The notes under the pieces were generated by a model, which saw nothing but the letters and a program-made list of their open reading frames with translations, made no database searches and was not told the origin of the DNA. This document shows positions 34,178 through 42,725 of a stretch of 64,000 nt of DNA, piece by piece. The position numbers and the translations under genes were made by a program. The stretch is from JAFDZV01 sp964455525 (lineage in GTDB: Bacteria > Bacteroidota > Ignavibacteria > OLB7), in assembly GCA_964455525.1 (NCBI GenBank), contig CAYVWR010000014.1, forward strand, positions 18,818 through 82,817, read 5' to 3'. Every line of letters starts with the position of its first letter. The stretch's first letter is position 1.

Positions 34178-35950
34178 TTATCTAGGCGCCATATGCTGTG
34201 CAGGCGTGGTTTGCTCACCGCTCGCCGGCTGATTCTGCGGCAGGTAGTCCTCGTCGCTCATCGGCGAACTGTATTCGTAAGGACCATGGTAAACGGTTGG
34301 CACGATGTCGAAATTGCCAGGGCCTGCGGGGGAAGGGATTGTCCACTCCAGGGTATTTGCACGCCAGGGATTGTTCCCCGCCGGTCTACCCCGTCGCAAA
34401 CTATAGAAAATGTTAACGATAAAGAGTAACTGGGCGAAACCAAGCACGATTGCCGAAACCGTCATAAAAGCGTTCAGCGGCCCCATGTGCGCCAGATGGC
34501 TATAGACGTTTGGGTCGTAGATACGCCGCATATGCCCCCCCACCCCGATGATATGCATGGGGAAGAAAGTGCAGTTGAAAGCCACGAATGTAATCCAGAA
34601 ATGGACCCTGCCAAGCATCGGGTTCAGCATCCGCCCGGACATCTTCGGGAACCAGTAGCTTATGCCGGCAAAGGTGGCGAAGAGTGAGCCGCCGAAAAGA
34701 ACATAATGGATGTGCCCGACGATAAAATAGGTGTCGTGGATAAACGCATCCACCGGTGTGGACGCCATGAAGATGCCGGAAAGCCCGCCGATGGTGAACA
34801 TAGCGATAAAGGCAAGCGCGTTCAGCATCGGCACGGTGAAGTGAATCCGTCCGCCCCAGAGCGTGCCAAGCCAGTTAAACACCTTGATCGAGGATGGAAT
34901 GGCGATCGCCATCGTGGAGACCATGAACGTGGTGCCAAGCACGGGGTTCATGCCAGACTGAAACATATGATGCCCCCAGACAAGCCAGCCGAGCACGGCA
35001 ATACCACAGATCGAGAAGACCATCGCCCGGTAGCCGAACAGGGGCTTGCGTGAGAATACCGAAAGCACTTCCGATACGATCCCCATCGCCGGAAGAATCA
35101 TGATATAGACCTCTGGATGCCCGAAAAACCAGAACAGATGCTGCCAGAGAAGCGGCTGCCCCCCCCCTACATTGCCAAGCGGCTCCCCGGAGACAAAAAG
35201 CCCTGCCGGAAGAAAGAAATTGGTGCCGAGCATCCTGTCCATAAGCAACATGCCGAGCGCTGCGACAAGAACCGGTATCGCCAGAAGAACAAGAATGGAG
35301 GTGATGAAGAGCGCCCATACCGGCAGAGGAAGACGGAACATCGTCATGCCGGGCGCCCGCATGTTCACGATCGTCGTGATATAGTTGATGGAGGCGAGAA
35401 CCGAGCCTACGCCAAGGAGCAGGATGGAGATGATCCAGAGGTTCTGCCCCAGCCCGACCCCGGTGTATGCGTCCACCGCCGATAGCGGAGCATATGCCGT
35501 CCATCCGGTCGCGGCAGCCCCCCCCTCAACGTAGAGGCTGGCAACCATGATCCCACCCGCCACAAACGACATCCAGAAGGCAAGGATATTCAATGCCGGA
35601 AAGGCCATCCTGCGCGCGCCGATCATCAGCGGTATCAGGAAATTCCCGAACAGGCCGATCATCAACGGCATGATGGCAAAGAAGATCATGAATGTGGCGT
35701 GCATGGTGAACAGGGTGTTGTAGCCGCTTGGCTCAATCACCCCATCCGATGCGATCGACTCGGGAAGCAGCCCCCCAAACGGCGCTGGAACTGCCTGGCC
35801 GGGGAAACCAAGCTGCCACCGTACATACAAGGCAAGCAGGCCGCCAAGCAGAAGGAAGAAGAGTCCGCTCGCCATATACTGGTAGCCGATCATCTTGTGA
35901 TCCAGCGGGAAGAGGTACTTCCGTATCCAGCCGACGGGCGAGGTTGCCAT
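34178..35950 (-). CDS. ctaD: cytochrome c oxidase subunit I
   Basis: The 590-residue, 12-helix catalytic subunit of a heme-copper oxidase has all metal ligands: His84 (heme a), His278 and cross-linked Tyr282 in GHPEVY, His327-His328 (CuB) in WGHHMF, His413 (heme a3) and His415 (heme a) in VGHIHYVLF. The Glu280 in HPEVY marks the A1-type D-channel, and SSIKVFNW carries the K-channel lysine. The C-terminal 60 residues are hydrophilic and end QHMAPR. It reduces oxygen to water at the inner membrane. It lies 146 bases after ctaC on the minus strand. Confidence 0.98.
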   Translation of the reverse strand: MATSPVGWIRKYLFPLDHKMIGYQYMASGLFFLLLGGLLALYVRWQLGFPGQAVPAPFGGLLPESIASDGVIEPSGYNTLFTMHATFMIFFAIMPLMIGLFGNFLIPLMIGARRMAFPALNILAFWMSFVAGGIMVASLYVEGGAAATGWTAYAPLSAVDAYTGVGLGQNLWIISILLLGVGSVLASINYITTIVNMRAPGMTMFRLPLPVWALFITSILVLLAIPVLVAALGMLLMDRMLGTNFFLPAGLFVSGEPLGNVGGGQPLLWQHLFWFFGHPEVYIMILPAMGIVSEVLSVFSRKPLFGYRAMVFSICGIAVLGWLVWGHHMFQSGMNPVLGTTFMVSTMAIAIPSSIKVFNWLGTLWGGRIHFTVPMLNALAFIAMFTIGGLSGIFMASTPVDAFIHDTYFIVGHIHYVLFGGSLFATFAGISYWFPKMSGRMLNPMLGRVHFWITFVAFNCTFFPMHIIGVGGHMRRIYDPNVYSHLAHMGPLNAFMTVSAIVLGFAQLLFIVNIFYSLRRGRPAGNNPWRANTLEWTIPSPAGPGNFDIVPTVYHGPYEYSSPMSDEDYLPQNQPASGEQTTPAQHMAPR

Positions 35951-36096
35951 GGGATTGAGGGTTGATGTGCGATTGCCTACGGAAGAGCCGTCACCGCAGC
36001 GCTTCGGCGGAAATGCCGGACAGGCTTGTGTGGCACGGATTCCACATGAGTTGCTCTGCCGGATTGTCTCGGGGACGATTCACCGGACGGATCGTC

Positions 36097-36876
36097 TCAG
36101 TTCTCCGCGCTGGCCTTGGTTGCCATCTGGGCGGCATACCAGGCGTCGAAATCGGCGGGAGCATGCACGGTGAGATATCCGCGCATCCTGTAGTGCCCCA
36201 GACCGCACAGCTCGGCACACGCGATCTCGAAGTGCCCAGGCTCGGGCACGTTGAACCACATCTGCGTTACGATCCCCGGCACCGCATCCTGCTTGATGCG
36301 AAACTCCGGCACAAAAAAACTGTGGATCACATCCTGGGAACTCATCTTCAGCAGAACATCCCGCCCGGCCGGGACATGAAGCTGGTTGACCGTCGTGATA
36401 TCGTCGGCCGTGCCAAAGGTGCCGTCGGCTCCGGCATAGGCGATATCCCATTGAAACTGGCGCGGGCGCACCTCTACAACAAGGGACTTGTCTGCCGACG
36501 GCATCTCCATTGTGATCTCCGCCCATAACCCCCGACTGGCAAAGGCAAGAGCGATCACGATAACAGCCGGTATAATGGTCCAGAGCACTTCCAGACGCAT
36601 ATTGCCGTGGGAATAGACGGCGGTACGCCCGGCACGCTCGCGGTATCGCACAAGAAAAACGCCGAGCAGCACCAGTACCAGAACAAGCGATGCCAGGGTT
36701 ATCCAGAGGATGATATAGAAGAGATCGTCGATCCTCCCGGCAACCGAGGTGGCCCCGTCGGGAAGCCACCACCGGGAATAACGCGGCTCGCCACCCTCCT
36801 GTGCCGACACCGAAACCACGGTAGCAACAAGAAGCCAGAGAAGAGAGACGATGCGCGCTGCAACGCGATGAATCAT
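36097..36876 (-). CDS. ctaC: cytochrome c oxidase subunit II (CuA)
   Basis: The 259-residue subunit has a signal peptide, two helices (about 52-77 and 95-115) and a periplasmic cupredoxin domain. The CuA ligands are complete: His185 in DVIHSFFVPEF, then Cys220, Glu222, Cys224, His228 and Met231 in CAELCGLGHYRM. It accepts electrons from a soluble donor; there is no fused cytochrome c domain. The ATG at 36876 (MIHRVAA) is chosen over one 51 bases upstream because an AAGGG site precedes it and it gives a normal signal peptide. It leads the oxidase genes. Confidence 0.97.
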   Translation of the reverse strand: MIHRVAARIVSLLWLLVATVVSVSAQEGGEPRYSRWWLPDGATSVAGRIDDLFYIILWITLASLVLVLVLLGVFLVRYRERAGRTAVYSHGNMRLEVLWTIIPAVIVIALAFASRGLWAEITMEMPSADKSLVVEVRPRQFQWDIAYAGADGTFGTADDITTVNQLHVPAGRDVLLKMSSQDVIHSFFVPEFRIKQDAVPGIVTQMWFNVPEPGHFEIACAELCGLGHYRMRGYLTVHAPADFDAWYAAQMATKASAEN

Positions 36877-36973
36877 GATGCTGCCCTTGGAAAAAGCCGC
36901 TCCGGCAGACGCACGACCATGGAGCAAACAAAACGGTCGGCGCTATCATAGACATGCCGACCGCTCTGAACTC

Positions 36974-37738
36974 TTATAGATCCTTGAAGGTGAAGCCAAG
37001 TTGTGTGCTCCTGCCGGTCTCCACGGTTACCTGCTGCTCCTGCGTCCCGTATTTCTCATGCCATGCGGTCACCGTATACGTCCCAGGAGGAAGGCCGGGC
37101 AGGGTAAATGAACCATCGGCACCGCTGACCGAAAAGAACGGATGGGGCAACACGCCCACATAGCTCTTCATCCAGCCGTGCACATCGCAGCGTATCGGGA
37201 TCATCAGCTCCTCCTTGGCAAAGGACTTCGTATCCACCTTCCCGTACCGTGCCTGGCCAAGATTGAACGGTTTGTTGATCTTGGCCGCGGCATGGACGTT
37301 GTGAAGTGTGGAATCGCTGTTCCTGATCTGGATCTCCTGGTCGATCATCACGCCAAGCACATGCGGGTAATATCGGCACCCCTTCTGGTCGAGCAGCGCA
37401 GCCTGTGCGGTCGGCTCGTACTGCCCCTCGATCCCCTTGCTTATATATACAAACGCGTTGGCAAGCCTGCCATCTGCTATCACGGCGTCCTCGGCATATA
37501 CCGGAGTGCCCCCGGCAGCCCGCGAACAGGCCGGATCGGAGTCCATGGCGACCACCTTCGGCTCCGGCGGCGTCCCCTCGAAACGAATGGTTCCGCTCAC
37601 GGTCCCGGCTGTTGTGGGATCAATCTTCTTCAACGGTCCTGAATTGGCGGGCGCATCTTTATCTCCACCGCAGCCGCCGAGAAAAGCGGCAGCGCAGCAA
37701 AGGATAGCCGCATAAGACGAGAAGCTGTAGAACTTCAT
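36974..37738 (-). CDS. cupredoxin-like lipoprotein 1 next to cytochrome oxidase
   Basis: The 254-residue protein begins with a lipoprotein signal ending FLGGC (Cys23). It has a SGTIRFEGTPPEPKV strand region and LLDQKGCRYYPHVLGV, then a possible copper site: His146/His149 in LHNVH, and Cys184, His187, Met190 in CDVHGWM. The end (LPGLPPGTYTVTAWHE) is a carboxypeptidase-regulatory-like beta sandwich. A paralogue lies at 38165-39016 with the same blocks. The His...Cys-x2-His-x2-Met spacing is inferred to bind type 1 copper, and the position before ctaC suggests a role in electron or copper delivery. The frame could also start at a GTG (37801) overlapping the upstream stop, but the lipoprotein signal favours 37738. 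Confidence 0.8.
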   Translation of the reverse strand: MKFYSFSSYAAILCCAAAFLGGCGGDKDAPANSGPLKKIDPTTAGTVSGTIRFEGTPPEPKVVAMDSDPACSRAAGGTPVYAEDAVIADGRLANAFVYISKGIEGQYEPTAQAALLDQKGCRYYPHVLGVMIDQEIQIRNSDSTLHNVHAAAKINKPFNLGQARYGKVDTKSFAKEELMIPIRCDVHGWMKSYVGVLPHPFFSVSGADGSFTLPGLPPGTYTVTAWHEKYGTQEQQVTVETGRSTQLGFTFKDL

Positions 37739-37797
37739 CTGTAATGCCTGCAATTGGAAGTATCGACTGGTTGAATAACAAATGTCGGGCAGAAGCA

Positions 37798-38112
37798 TCA
37801 CCCCAAGGAACCGTTGCCACGATCATCAGGCGAGGCGTTGGAACCGGGACGGCTATCGTTACCCTGGCGCCTGTAGGCACGTATGGTAACGGCCCCGACC
37901 GTTCCGGCCAGAAGAAAGGGAAGCCCGATCATCCCAAGGATGGTATAGTTCAGACCATCGGCCAGCCCCTGATCCTTCTGGCTGGCAACAGCCTGTTTAC
38001 AATTCGGACAGGCGCTGGCAGCAACCGGGATCAGATAAATGCCCAGCAAGGCCACCACCATCAGCACACGACCGAAGAACTGTTGCAATGCGCTCCTGCC
38101 AGATATATCCAT
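37798..38112 (-). CDS. small CxxC membrane protein between cupredoxin-like lipoproteins
   Basis: The 104-residue product has an N-terminal hydrophobic signal or helix (VLMVVALLGIYLIPVAASA) directly followed by CPNCK (Cys35, Cys38). A second helix (ILGMIGLPFLLAGTVGAV) and a basic tail complete it. The CxxC would face the periplasm. I do not know a named family; a thiol or metal-handling accessory of the oxidase is a reasonable inference from context. The ATG at 38112 is preferred because residues upstream of it look random. Confidence 0.68.
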   Translation of the reverse strand: MDISGRSALQQFFGRVLMVVALLGIYLIPVAASACPNCKQAVASQKDQGLADGLNYTILGMIGLPFLLAGTVGAVTIRAYRRQGNDSRPGSNASPDDRGNGSLG

Positions 38113-38164
38113 AGTGATCCAGTTGATCGAGCTGCATAGTGACCATGGAATCGTGCGAGATATG

Positions 38165-39016
38165 CTACTGCGCCGACACCTCGAAGGCGATCTCGGAGAC
38201 CCCATTTGCGGCAACCGTCACCTGTCTCTGCAACAGATATGGCTGACCGAATGCATACCGTATGATGCGTCCCTGATTGTCTGTCCGTGGCTTCAGATCG
38301 AAGCCGTTCAACCACATCTTCACGGTATAGGTTCCGGGAGGAAGGTCCTCCAGAACAAAGGCACCGCTTGTATCGGTGACCACATAGTAAGGGTTGTCCA
38401 CACCGAAGACATAGGCGTTCATCCAGGGATGATAATCGCATCCCACCTGCACCGGGCCAGGATGCTGGATGGCCATCGGATCGCGATAGCCAGCTTTTGG
38501 CTGCGCCACGTTCAACAGTATCGCCTCCGAGGCCAGATCCTCCACCCGGACATTGTGCGCCAGATCGTCGCTGTTCAGGAAGACCACCGTATCTCCCACC
38601 GGCACCGCCAGCACATGGGGGATGTAGACGCAATTGCGCTGATCCATCGTCAGAGCCGATCGCGGCAGCAGCGGCATCGCCTTCCCCTCGGCTATCCCCT
38701 CGATAAACACCACAGCCGATGCGATCCCCCCGCCCGGCCCAACCTCCAGCCGGTTGTTCTCGGAGGCGGCTGCACACGCTGCCTGGTCGGCAGGTATATG
38801 AAATTTTTCCAGAGCCGGATGGTTCCCGGCCAGCATGACCCGCCCGCTGATCTTCCCCCCATCGCGTACATCGATCGCCCTGTAGCTCCCCTGCGAACCG
38901 GCCGTGGTATCGGATGGGGCATCGCCGGAGAAGCCCTCATTCTCCCCGCCGCAGCCGGAAGCCGCCAGCAGAAGCAGTACGGAGGCAACGATAGAAAATC
39001 CGGTGCTATTGTTCAC
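38165..39016 (-). CDS. cupredoxin-like lipoprotein 2
   Basis: The 283-residue protein has a lipoprotein signal ending AASGC (Cys22) and is paralogous to the lipoprotein at 36974-37738. It shares GKISGRVMLAG, MDQRNCVYIPHVLAVPVGD, FLNSDDLAHNV (His154), CDYHPWM (Cys193, His196, Met199), then LEDLPPGTYTVKMWLNG. The same metal-ligand spacing argues the site is functional. The start is uncertain: the signal sequence points to GTG at 39016, but no ribosome site is visible, and the frame is open further upstream. Confidence 0.75.
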   Translation of the reverse strand: MNNSTGFSIVASVLLLLAASGCGGENEGFSGDAPSDTTAGSQGSYRAIDVRDGGKISGRVMLAGNHPALEKFHIPADQAACAAASENNRLEVGPGGGIASAVVFIEGIAEGKAMPLLPRSALTMDQRNCVYIPHVLAVPVGDTVVFLNSDDLAHNVRVEDLASEAILLNVAQPKAGYRDPMAIQHPGPVQVGCDYHPWMNAYVFGVDNPYYVVTDTSGAFVLEDLPPGTYTVKMWLNGFDLKPRTDNQGRIIRYAFGQPYLLQRQVTVAANGVSEIAFEVSAQ

Positions 39017-39489
39017 GTAATTGTGTATCGCAAATGATGAGAGAGAGCCGCTGCCCGGTTGCGCCAACCGGCTTCGGGGAATATAGCCGGTAGAACAGTG
39101 AAGAACCGCAACAGTACGTTCGTACCTCCATGACCGATCAGCGAACATCCCCTGCTTGTACAAGTGCAGGCACAACCACGGGGACAGAACGGCAGCAGTG
39201 GCATCGGCAATGCCATTGCACCGCACGGCGATCGGGGCAATACAGAGATAACGGAGACACCTCACGGAGCGGGAAGTATGGCAGCCCCAGGAATTCCCGA
39301 TGCCTCCCTGGTTTGCATGGACCTGTATGGCGCGCTACCTTTGCCCATCTGGAGAAGGAATGAACGATTGATGCCCCTCTCCGGTATCCTCCAACCCCTC
39401 TGCAAGCGAGCCGGGACGCCGGATCATCATTCGGAGACGGGACGCTCGATCAGCGGAATTTTCTTTCAGACACTAACGCGGAACTCCCT
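39017..39489. other. divergent intergenic region
   Basis: About 470 bases between the oxidase-linked operon (minus) and the PfkB gene (plus). No gene is supported. It contains a good plus-strand promoter candidate at 39312-39343; no minus-strand element is evident. Confidence 0.5.
39312..39343 (+). promoter_or_regulatory. Bacteroidota-type promoter for pfkB-hutI
   Basis: TTTG at 39312-39315, a 20-base spacer, and TACCTTTG at 39336-39343 fit the TTTG / TAnnTTTG consensus closely. It lies about 145 bases upstream of the PfkB ATG and is the best promoter match in the window. Confidence 0.6.
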
Positions 39490-40431
39490 ATGAATCTCTG
39501 TGTAGTCGGCACCCTCGCCTACGACACCATCGAAACCCCCTTTGGACGCGCCGACGACGCGCTTGGCGGCTCGGCAACATTTGTTGCCACCTCGGCAAGC
39601 TACTTCACACAGCCGATTGGCATCGTGGGCGTGGTGGGAAAGGACTTCTCCCAGGATGCGCTTCGATATCTGGAAGGACGTGGCGCGGATCTCTCGGGCG
39701 TTCAGATCAAAGAGGATGGGCTTACCTTCCGCTGGAGCGGACGCTATCACTTCGATCTGAACGAGCGCGATACGCTCGATACCCAGTTGAACGTGCTCGC
39801 CGACTTCGACCCGGTGATACCGGAGCATATGCGTGGCGCCGGATTCCTCTGCCTGGGTAATTTCGACCCCGCGCTTCAGTTGAAGGTGCTCGATCAGATG
39901 ACCGCCCCAAAGTTCGTCGTCTGCGATACCATGAACTTCTGGATCGACGGCGCGCTCGACTCGCTCCGCACGGTGCTCTCGCGTGTGGACTGCCTTATCA
40001 TCAACGATAGCGAGGCACGTATGCTCTCGAACGACCCCAACCTGATCCGTGCAGCACGCACGATCATGAAGATGGGGCCTCACATCCTTATCATCAAGAA
40101 GGGGGAGCATGGCGCGCTTCTGTTCAGCAACAACAGCATCTTCAGCGCTCCGGCCTACCCGCTTGAAAACATCTTCGACCCCACCGGCGCAGGCGATACG
40201 TTCGCAGGCGGCTTTATCGGCTATCTGGCCAATTGCGGCGAGGTTACCGATGCCAACCTGCGCCGTGCGGTGATTTATGGGAGCGCAATGGCAAGCTTCT
40301 GCGTAGAACAGTTTTCGCTCGACGCTATCCGCGATCTCTCGCAGGAGCAGATCCGCGAGCGCGTCGAATCCCTGAAGAAGCTCTCGCATTTCGAGCATGA
40401 GGAGGTCTCGCTTGGCGACGCTGCTGCTTGA
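39490..40431 (+). CDS. PfkB family carbohydrate/nucleoside kinase
   Basis: The 313-residue ribokinase-superfamily protein has the N-terminal GG signature (ALGGSATFVATSASYF, about 24-39) and the C-terminal nucleotide and catalytic motif FDPTGAGDTFAGGF (229-242), with Asp236 as the general base. It phosphorylates a hydroxymethyl group using ATP. The closest type cannot be fixed by eye; adenosine- or sugar-kinase-like members exist in this phylum. The hutI gene overlaps its 3' end by 20 bases, so they are co-expressed. Confidence 0.9.
   Translation: MNLCVVGTLAYDTIETPFGRADDALGGSATFVATSASYFTQPIGIVGVVGKDFSQDALRYLEGRGADLSGVQIKEDGLTFRWSGRYHFDLNERDTLDTQLNVLADFDPVIPEHMRGAGFLCLGNFDPALQLKVLDQMTAPKFVVCDTMNFWIDGALDSLRTVLSRVDCLIINDSEARMLSNDPNLIRAARTIMKMGPHILIIKKGEHGALLFSNNSIFSAPAYPLENIFDPTGAGDTFAGGFIGYLANCGEVTDANLRRAVIYGSAMASFCVEQFSLDAIRDLSQEQIRERVESLKKLSHFEHEEVSLGDAAA
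40400..40414 (+). promoter_or_regulatory. ribosome site defining a TTG start for hutI
   Basis: AGGAGG at 40400-40405, six bases, then TTG at 40412. The in-frame ATG at 40397 would make the Shine-Dalgarno sequence part of the coding region (Arg-Arg), so TTG is the likelier start. Confidence 0.75.
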
Positions 40432-41665
40432 GAACATCACGACGCTTGTCACCGTCCGCGCCGAATCGGGCACGGACGGTGAGATGCCACGCCGGTCCGG
40501 GGCCACCATGAACGAGATCGGCGTCATCAGAGGCGCCGATGTGGCGATCGACGGCGATACCATCGAATGGGTTGGCCCATCGGGCCAATATGGCTTCCCC
40601 GGCGCCGAACGGATCGACTGTTCCGGGAAAACGGTGCTCCCCGGTTTTGTGGATTCCCATACCCATATCGTCTTTGCCGGCGATCGGGCACATGAATTTG
40701 CGATGCGGCTTCGCGGCGCATCATATCAGGAGATCGCGGCGGCCGGTGGGGGTATCCTCAGCACAATGCGCGCTGTACGCTCCAGCTCGCTGGAACAGAT
40801 CGTGGAGCGATGCCGCCCGCTTGTGCAGAGCGCATTCCGCCACGGCTCTACCACCATCGAGGCAAAAAGCGGCTATGGCCTCGATACCGAGAGCGAGCTG
40901 AAACTGCTGGAGGCGATCGCCAGGCTTGGGCAGGAGGAATCGCCAACGCTGGTCCCCACGTTCCTTGGCGCACACGATATGCCGCCGGAGCATCGCGACA
41001 ACCGTGAGGCCTATATCACCGAGATTATCGACCGGATGATCCCGGCCGTCGTCGAGCGTGGGCTTGCCCGGTTCTGCGATGTATTCAGCGACACCGGCTA
41101 TTTCACCGTGGAGGAGTCCGAACGGATCTTCAAGGCAGCCAGGCGTTATGGCATGCAGCTACGCGTTCATGCCGATGAGCTTTCAAGCTTTGGCGGTGCC
41201 GAGATGGCCGCACGGGTCGGCGCGCTCTCGGCCGATCATCTGCTGATGATCTCCGATGATGGCATCGAGCAGATGCGGCAGTCGGGAGTCATAGCAACGC
41301 TGCTGCCGGGGACCGCGTTTTTCCTGCGGCTCCCCTATGCACCGGCTCGCACGATGATAGAGCGTGGGCTTTCGGTTGCGCTCGCTACCGACTGCAATCC
41401 AGGCTCTAGTATGTGCGAGAACATGCAGATGACGATCGCTCTGGCCTGTATGGGGATGCGCATGACGGTGGAGGAGGCGATAACGGCGGCGACGCTCAAT
41501 GGGGCCGCAGCGCTCGGCATGTCGGACAGGATCGGGTCGATCGAGCCGGGAAAACAGGCCGATCTGGCAATATTCACCATGGAAGACTATCCGGCAATCG
41601 CCTACCATTATGGCGTCAACCAGGTGGAAGCCGTCGTAAAACAGGGCCGATTACACCGGAATTGA
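40412..41665 (+). CDS. hutI: imidazolonepropionase
   Basis: HutI hydrolyses imidazolone-5-propionate to N-formimino-L-glutamate in histidine breakdown. The 417-residue amidohydrolase has the metal motif DSHTHIVFAGDR (His83, His85), TTIEAKSGYGLD, PTFLGAHDMPPEH, LRVHADEL and LATDCNPGSSMCENM, all diagnostic of HutI. It starts at TTG 40412 with a perfect AGGAGG site, inside the end of the PfkB gene. No other histidine-degradation gene is in the window. A strong terminator follows. Confidence 0.95.
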   Translation: MATLLLENITTLVTVRAESGTDGEMPRRSGATMNEIGVIRGADVAIDGDTIEWVGPSGQYGFPGAERIDCSGKTVLPGFVDSHTHIVFAGDRAHEFAMRLRGASYQEIAAAGGGILSTMRAVRSSSLEQIVERCRPLVQSAFRHGSTTIEAKSGYGLDTESELKLLEAIARLGQEESPTLVPTFLGAHDMPPEHRDNREAYITEIIDRMIPAVVERGLARFCDVFSDTGYFTVEESERIFKAARRYGMQLRVHADELSSFGGAEMAARVGALSADHLLMISDDGIEQMRQSGVIATLLPGTAFFLRLPYAPARTMIERGLSVALATDCNPGSSMCENMQMTIALACMGMRMTVEEAITAATLNGAAALGMSDRIGSIEPGKQADLAIFTMEDYPAIAYHYGVNQVEAVVKQGRLHRN

Positions 41666-41695
41666 TCCGGCACCCTCTGCTCTGTAGCATAACAA

Positions 41696-41752
41696 AACCA
41701 CCCGGGGAGCGTTCGATCCTATGGTCGCCTGCTCCTCGGGTGGTCTCTTTTT
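41696..41752. terminator. strong bidirectional terminator
   Basis: ACCACCCGGGGAGC (41696-41709) pairs with GCTCCTCGGGTGGT (41730-41743), a 14-base stem with one G-T pair, followed by CTCTTTTTT on the plus strand. Read from the other strand, TTTTGTT follows the stem, so it can also end the convergent DUF3098-like transcript. Confidence 0.88.
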
Positions 41753-41841
41753 TATGGATGGCGGAACGCAAGGCGCCCCATCATCGACCGGCCAATACAA
41801 CGGCGCACAGAGGCACCGCGCCAGTATATCAAACGCGGGAA

Positions 41842-42222
41842 CTACTCAGCCACCGGGCTTTCCAGCACACCCGAAGTGTCCTTCCTGGCGCGATAGAGAA
41901 TCGCCAGCGGAATCACCACGCAGTAGCCAAGCGTAAGAAGGATCGGCGCGACGGTCACCGCCAGTGTATTGTTCCAGACCCCGTCGTTGCTGGCAACCTG
42001 GTCGTTTGAGACCATACCGGTTGACATGCAGATATAGCCGATCACAATCAGCAGAAGACCGAACCCGATGCCGATCAGATTCTGCTTCTCCAAGGGGAAA
42101 CCCCAGCTCAGTTCATATCCCTGGTCGCCCCTGCGACGCGCCGAGACAGGTCTGCGGCCACCGGCGCCTCCTCGGGCTGCGGACGACCGGCGGGAAGCGG
42201 GCGTTGATGTCTGTTTTGCCAT
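41842..42222 (-). CDS. DUF3098-like membrane protein
   Basis: The 126-residue protein has a basic Ser/Arg/Gly-rich N-terminus, then WGFPLEKQNLIGIGFGLLLIVIGYICM and a second helix VAPILLTLGYCVVIPLAILY. The FP..K.N......G...I.IG...M layout followed by LAPI-type second helix resembles DUF3098, a small two-helix family of Bacteroidota often found near cell-division or lipid genes. No function is known. The long polar N-terminal extension is unusual for the family as I recall it. Confidence 0.65.
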   Translation of the reverse strand: MAKQTSTPASRRSSAARGGAGGRRPVSARRRGDQGYELSWGFPLEKQNLIGIGFGLLLIVIGYICMSTGMVSNDQVASNDGVWNNTLAVTVAPILLTLGYCVVIPLAILYRARKDTSGVLESPVAE

Positions 42223-42497
42223 ACTCGGATTCTACAGTGCTTGCTGCGGAAATTGGATTAATCTGGTTTCGATGAGCCGACAATATACGCGATCGTCCTG
42301 TAATTCTCCGATGCATTCGTTCTGCCGGATCTGCATACAAGACTCATCCTGCACCATTGTGTCACATCCCCCTCTCCCCTGGCTTGCTTCAGGGTGATCC
42401 GGGATGCCAGAGCACGTTGAGGAGAAGCTGTCGGCAAAACGTGCGGCAGTGTATGATAGAAGTAGATGGGGACCAGCGCTGGGGATTTGGAGAGGGC
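42223..42497. other. intergenic region
   Basis: No gene is supported. The region lies upstream of the DUF3098-like gene (minus) and beyond the terminator of the putative small RNA. Confidence 0.45.
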
Positions 42498-42529
42498 AAA
42501 AAAAAAGCCGGTCATGGGGACAGACCAGC
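42498..42529 (-). terminator. intrinsic terminator
   Basis: On the minus strand GCTGGTC and GACCGGC form a 7-base stem (one G-U pair) followed by nine T residues. It lies about 200 bases after the permease gene stop and would also end the proposed small RNA. Confidence 0.8.
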
Positions 42530-42576
42530 TAGGAGCATCTTGCGCAGTGGCCAGGGGAAGGCTACCACTCAGCTTC
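42498..42576 (-). ncRNA. candidate small RNA
   Basis: A promoter-like pair (42582-42613) is followed about 80 bases later by a strong intrinsic terminator, with no open frame between. The intervening sequence can fold: GTGG near 42566-42569 faces CCAC near 42545-42548. It does not match the SRP RNA core, tmRNA or 6S patterns that I know. It could instead be just the 3' untranslated region of the permease gene. Confidence 0.4.
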
Positions 42577-42581
42577 TGGGA

Positions 42582-42613
42582 CAAAGGTAGCACAAGCAGG
42601 CCGCCAAATGCAA
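42582..42613 (-). promoter_or_regulatory. possible Bacteroidota-type promoter of the candidate small RNA
   Basis: On the minus strand TTG (42613-42611), 21 bases, then TACCTTTG (42589-42582), matching TAnnTTTG. The -33 element is partial. Confidence 0.4.
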
Positions 42614-42725
42614 GCGCTGAGGTTCGGCCACCTCCTGCAACCTTTCGGAGAATGCTCCCAAAGCCGATATTTCCGCATTTTATGCCGTTGTTCGGCATTA
42701 TATCAAAGTGCAACCATCCCCCATG

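Noticed and set aside
42541..42600. Possible cobalamin riboswitch before a FecCD/BtuC-type gene
   Set aside because: Only a short GCCACTG match was seen; other conserved boxes are absent, and it lies downstream of the gene, not upstream.
42258..42713. Minus-strand frame of 151 codons after the permease gene
   Set aside because: It would have to be translated through a strong intrinsic terminator, and has no family character.
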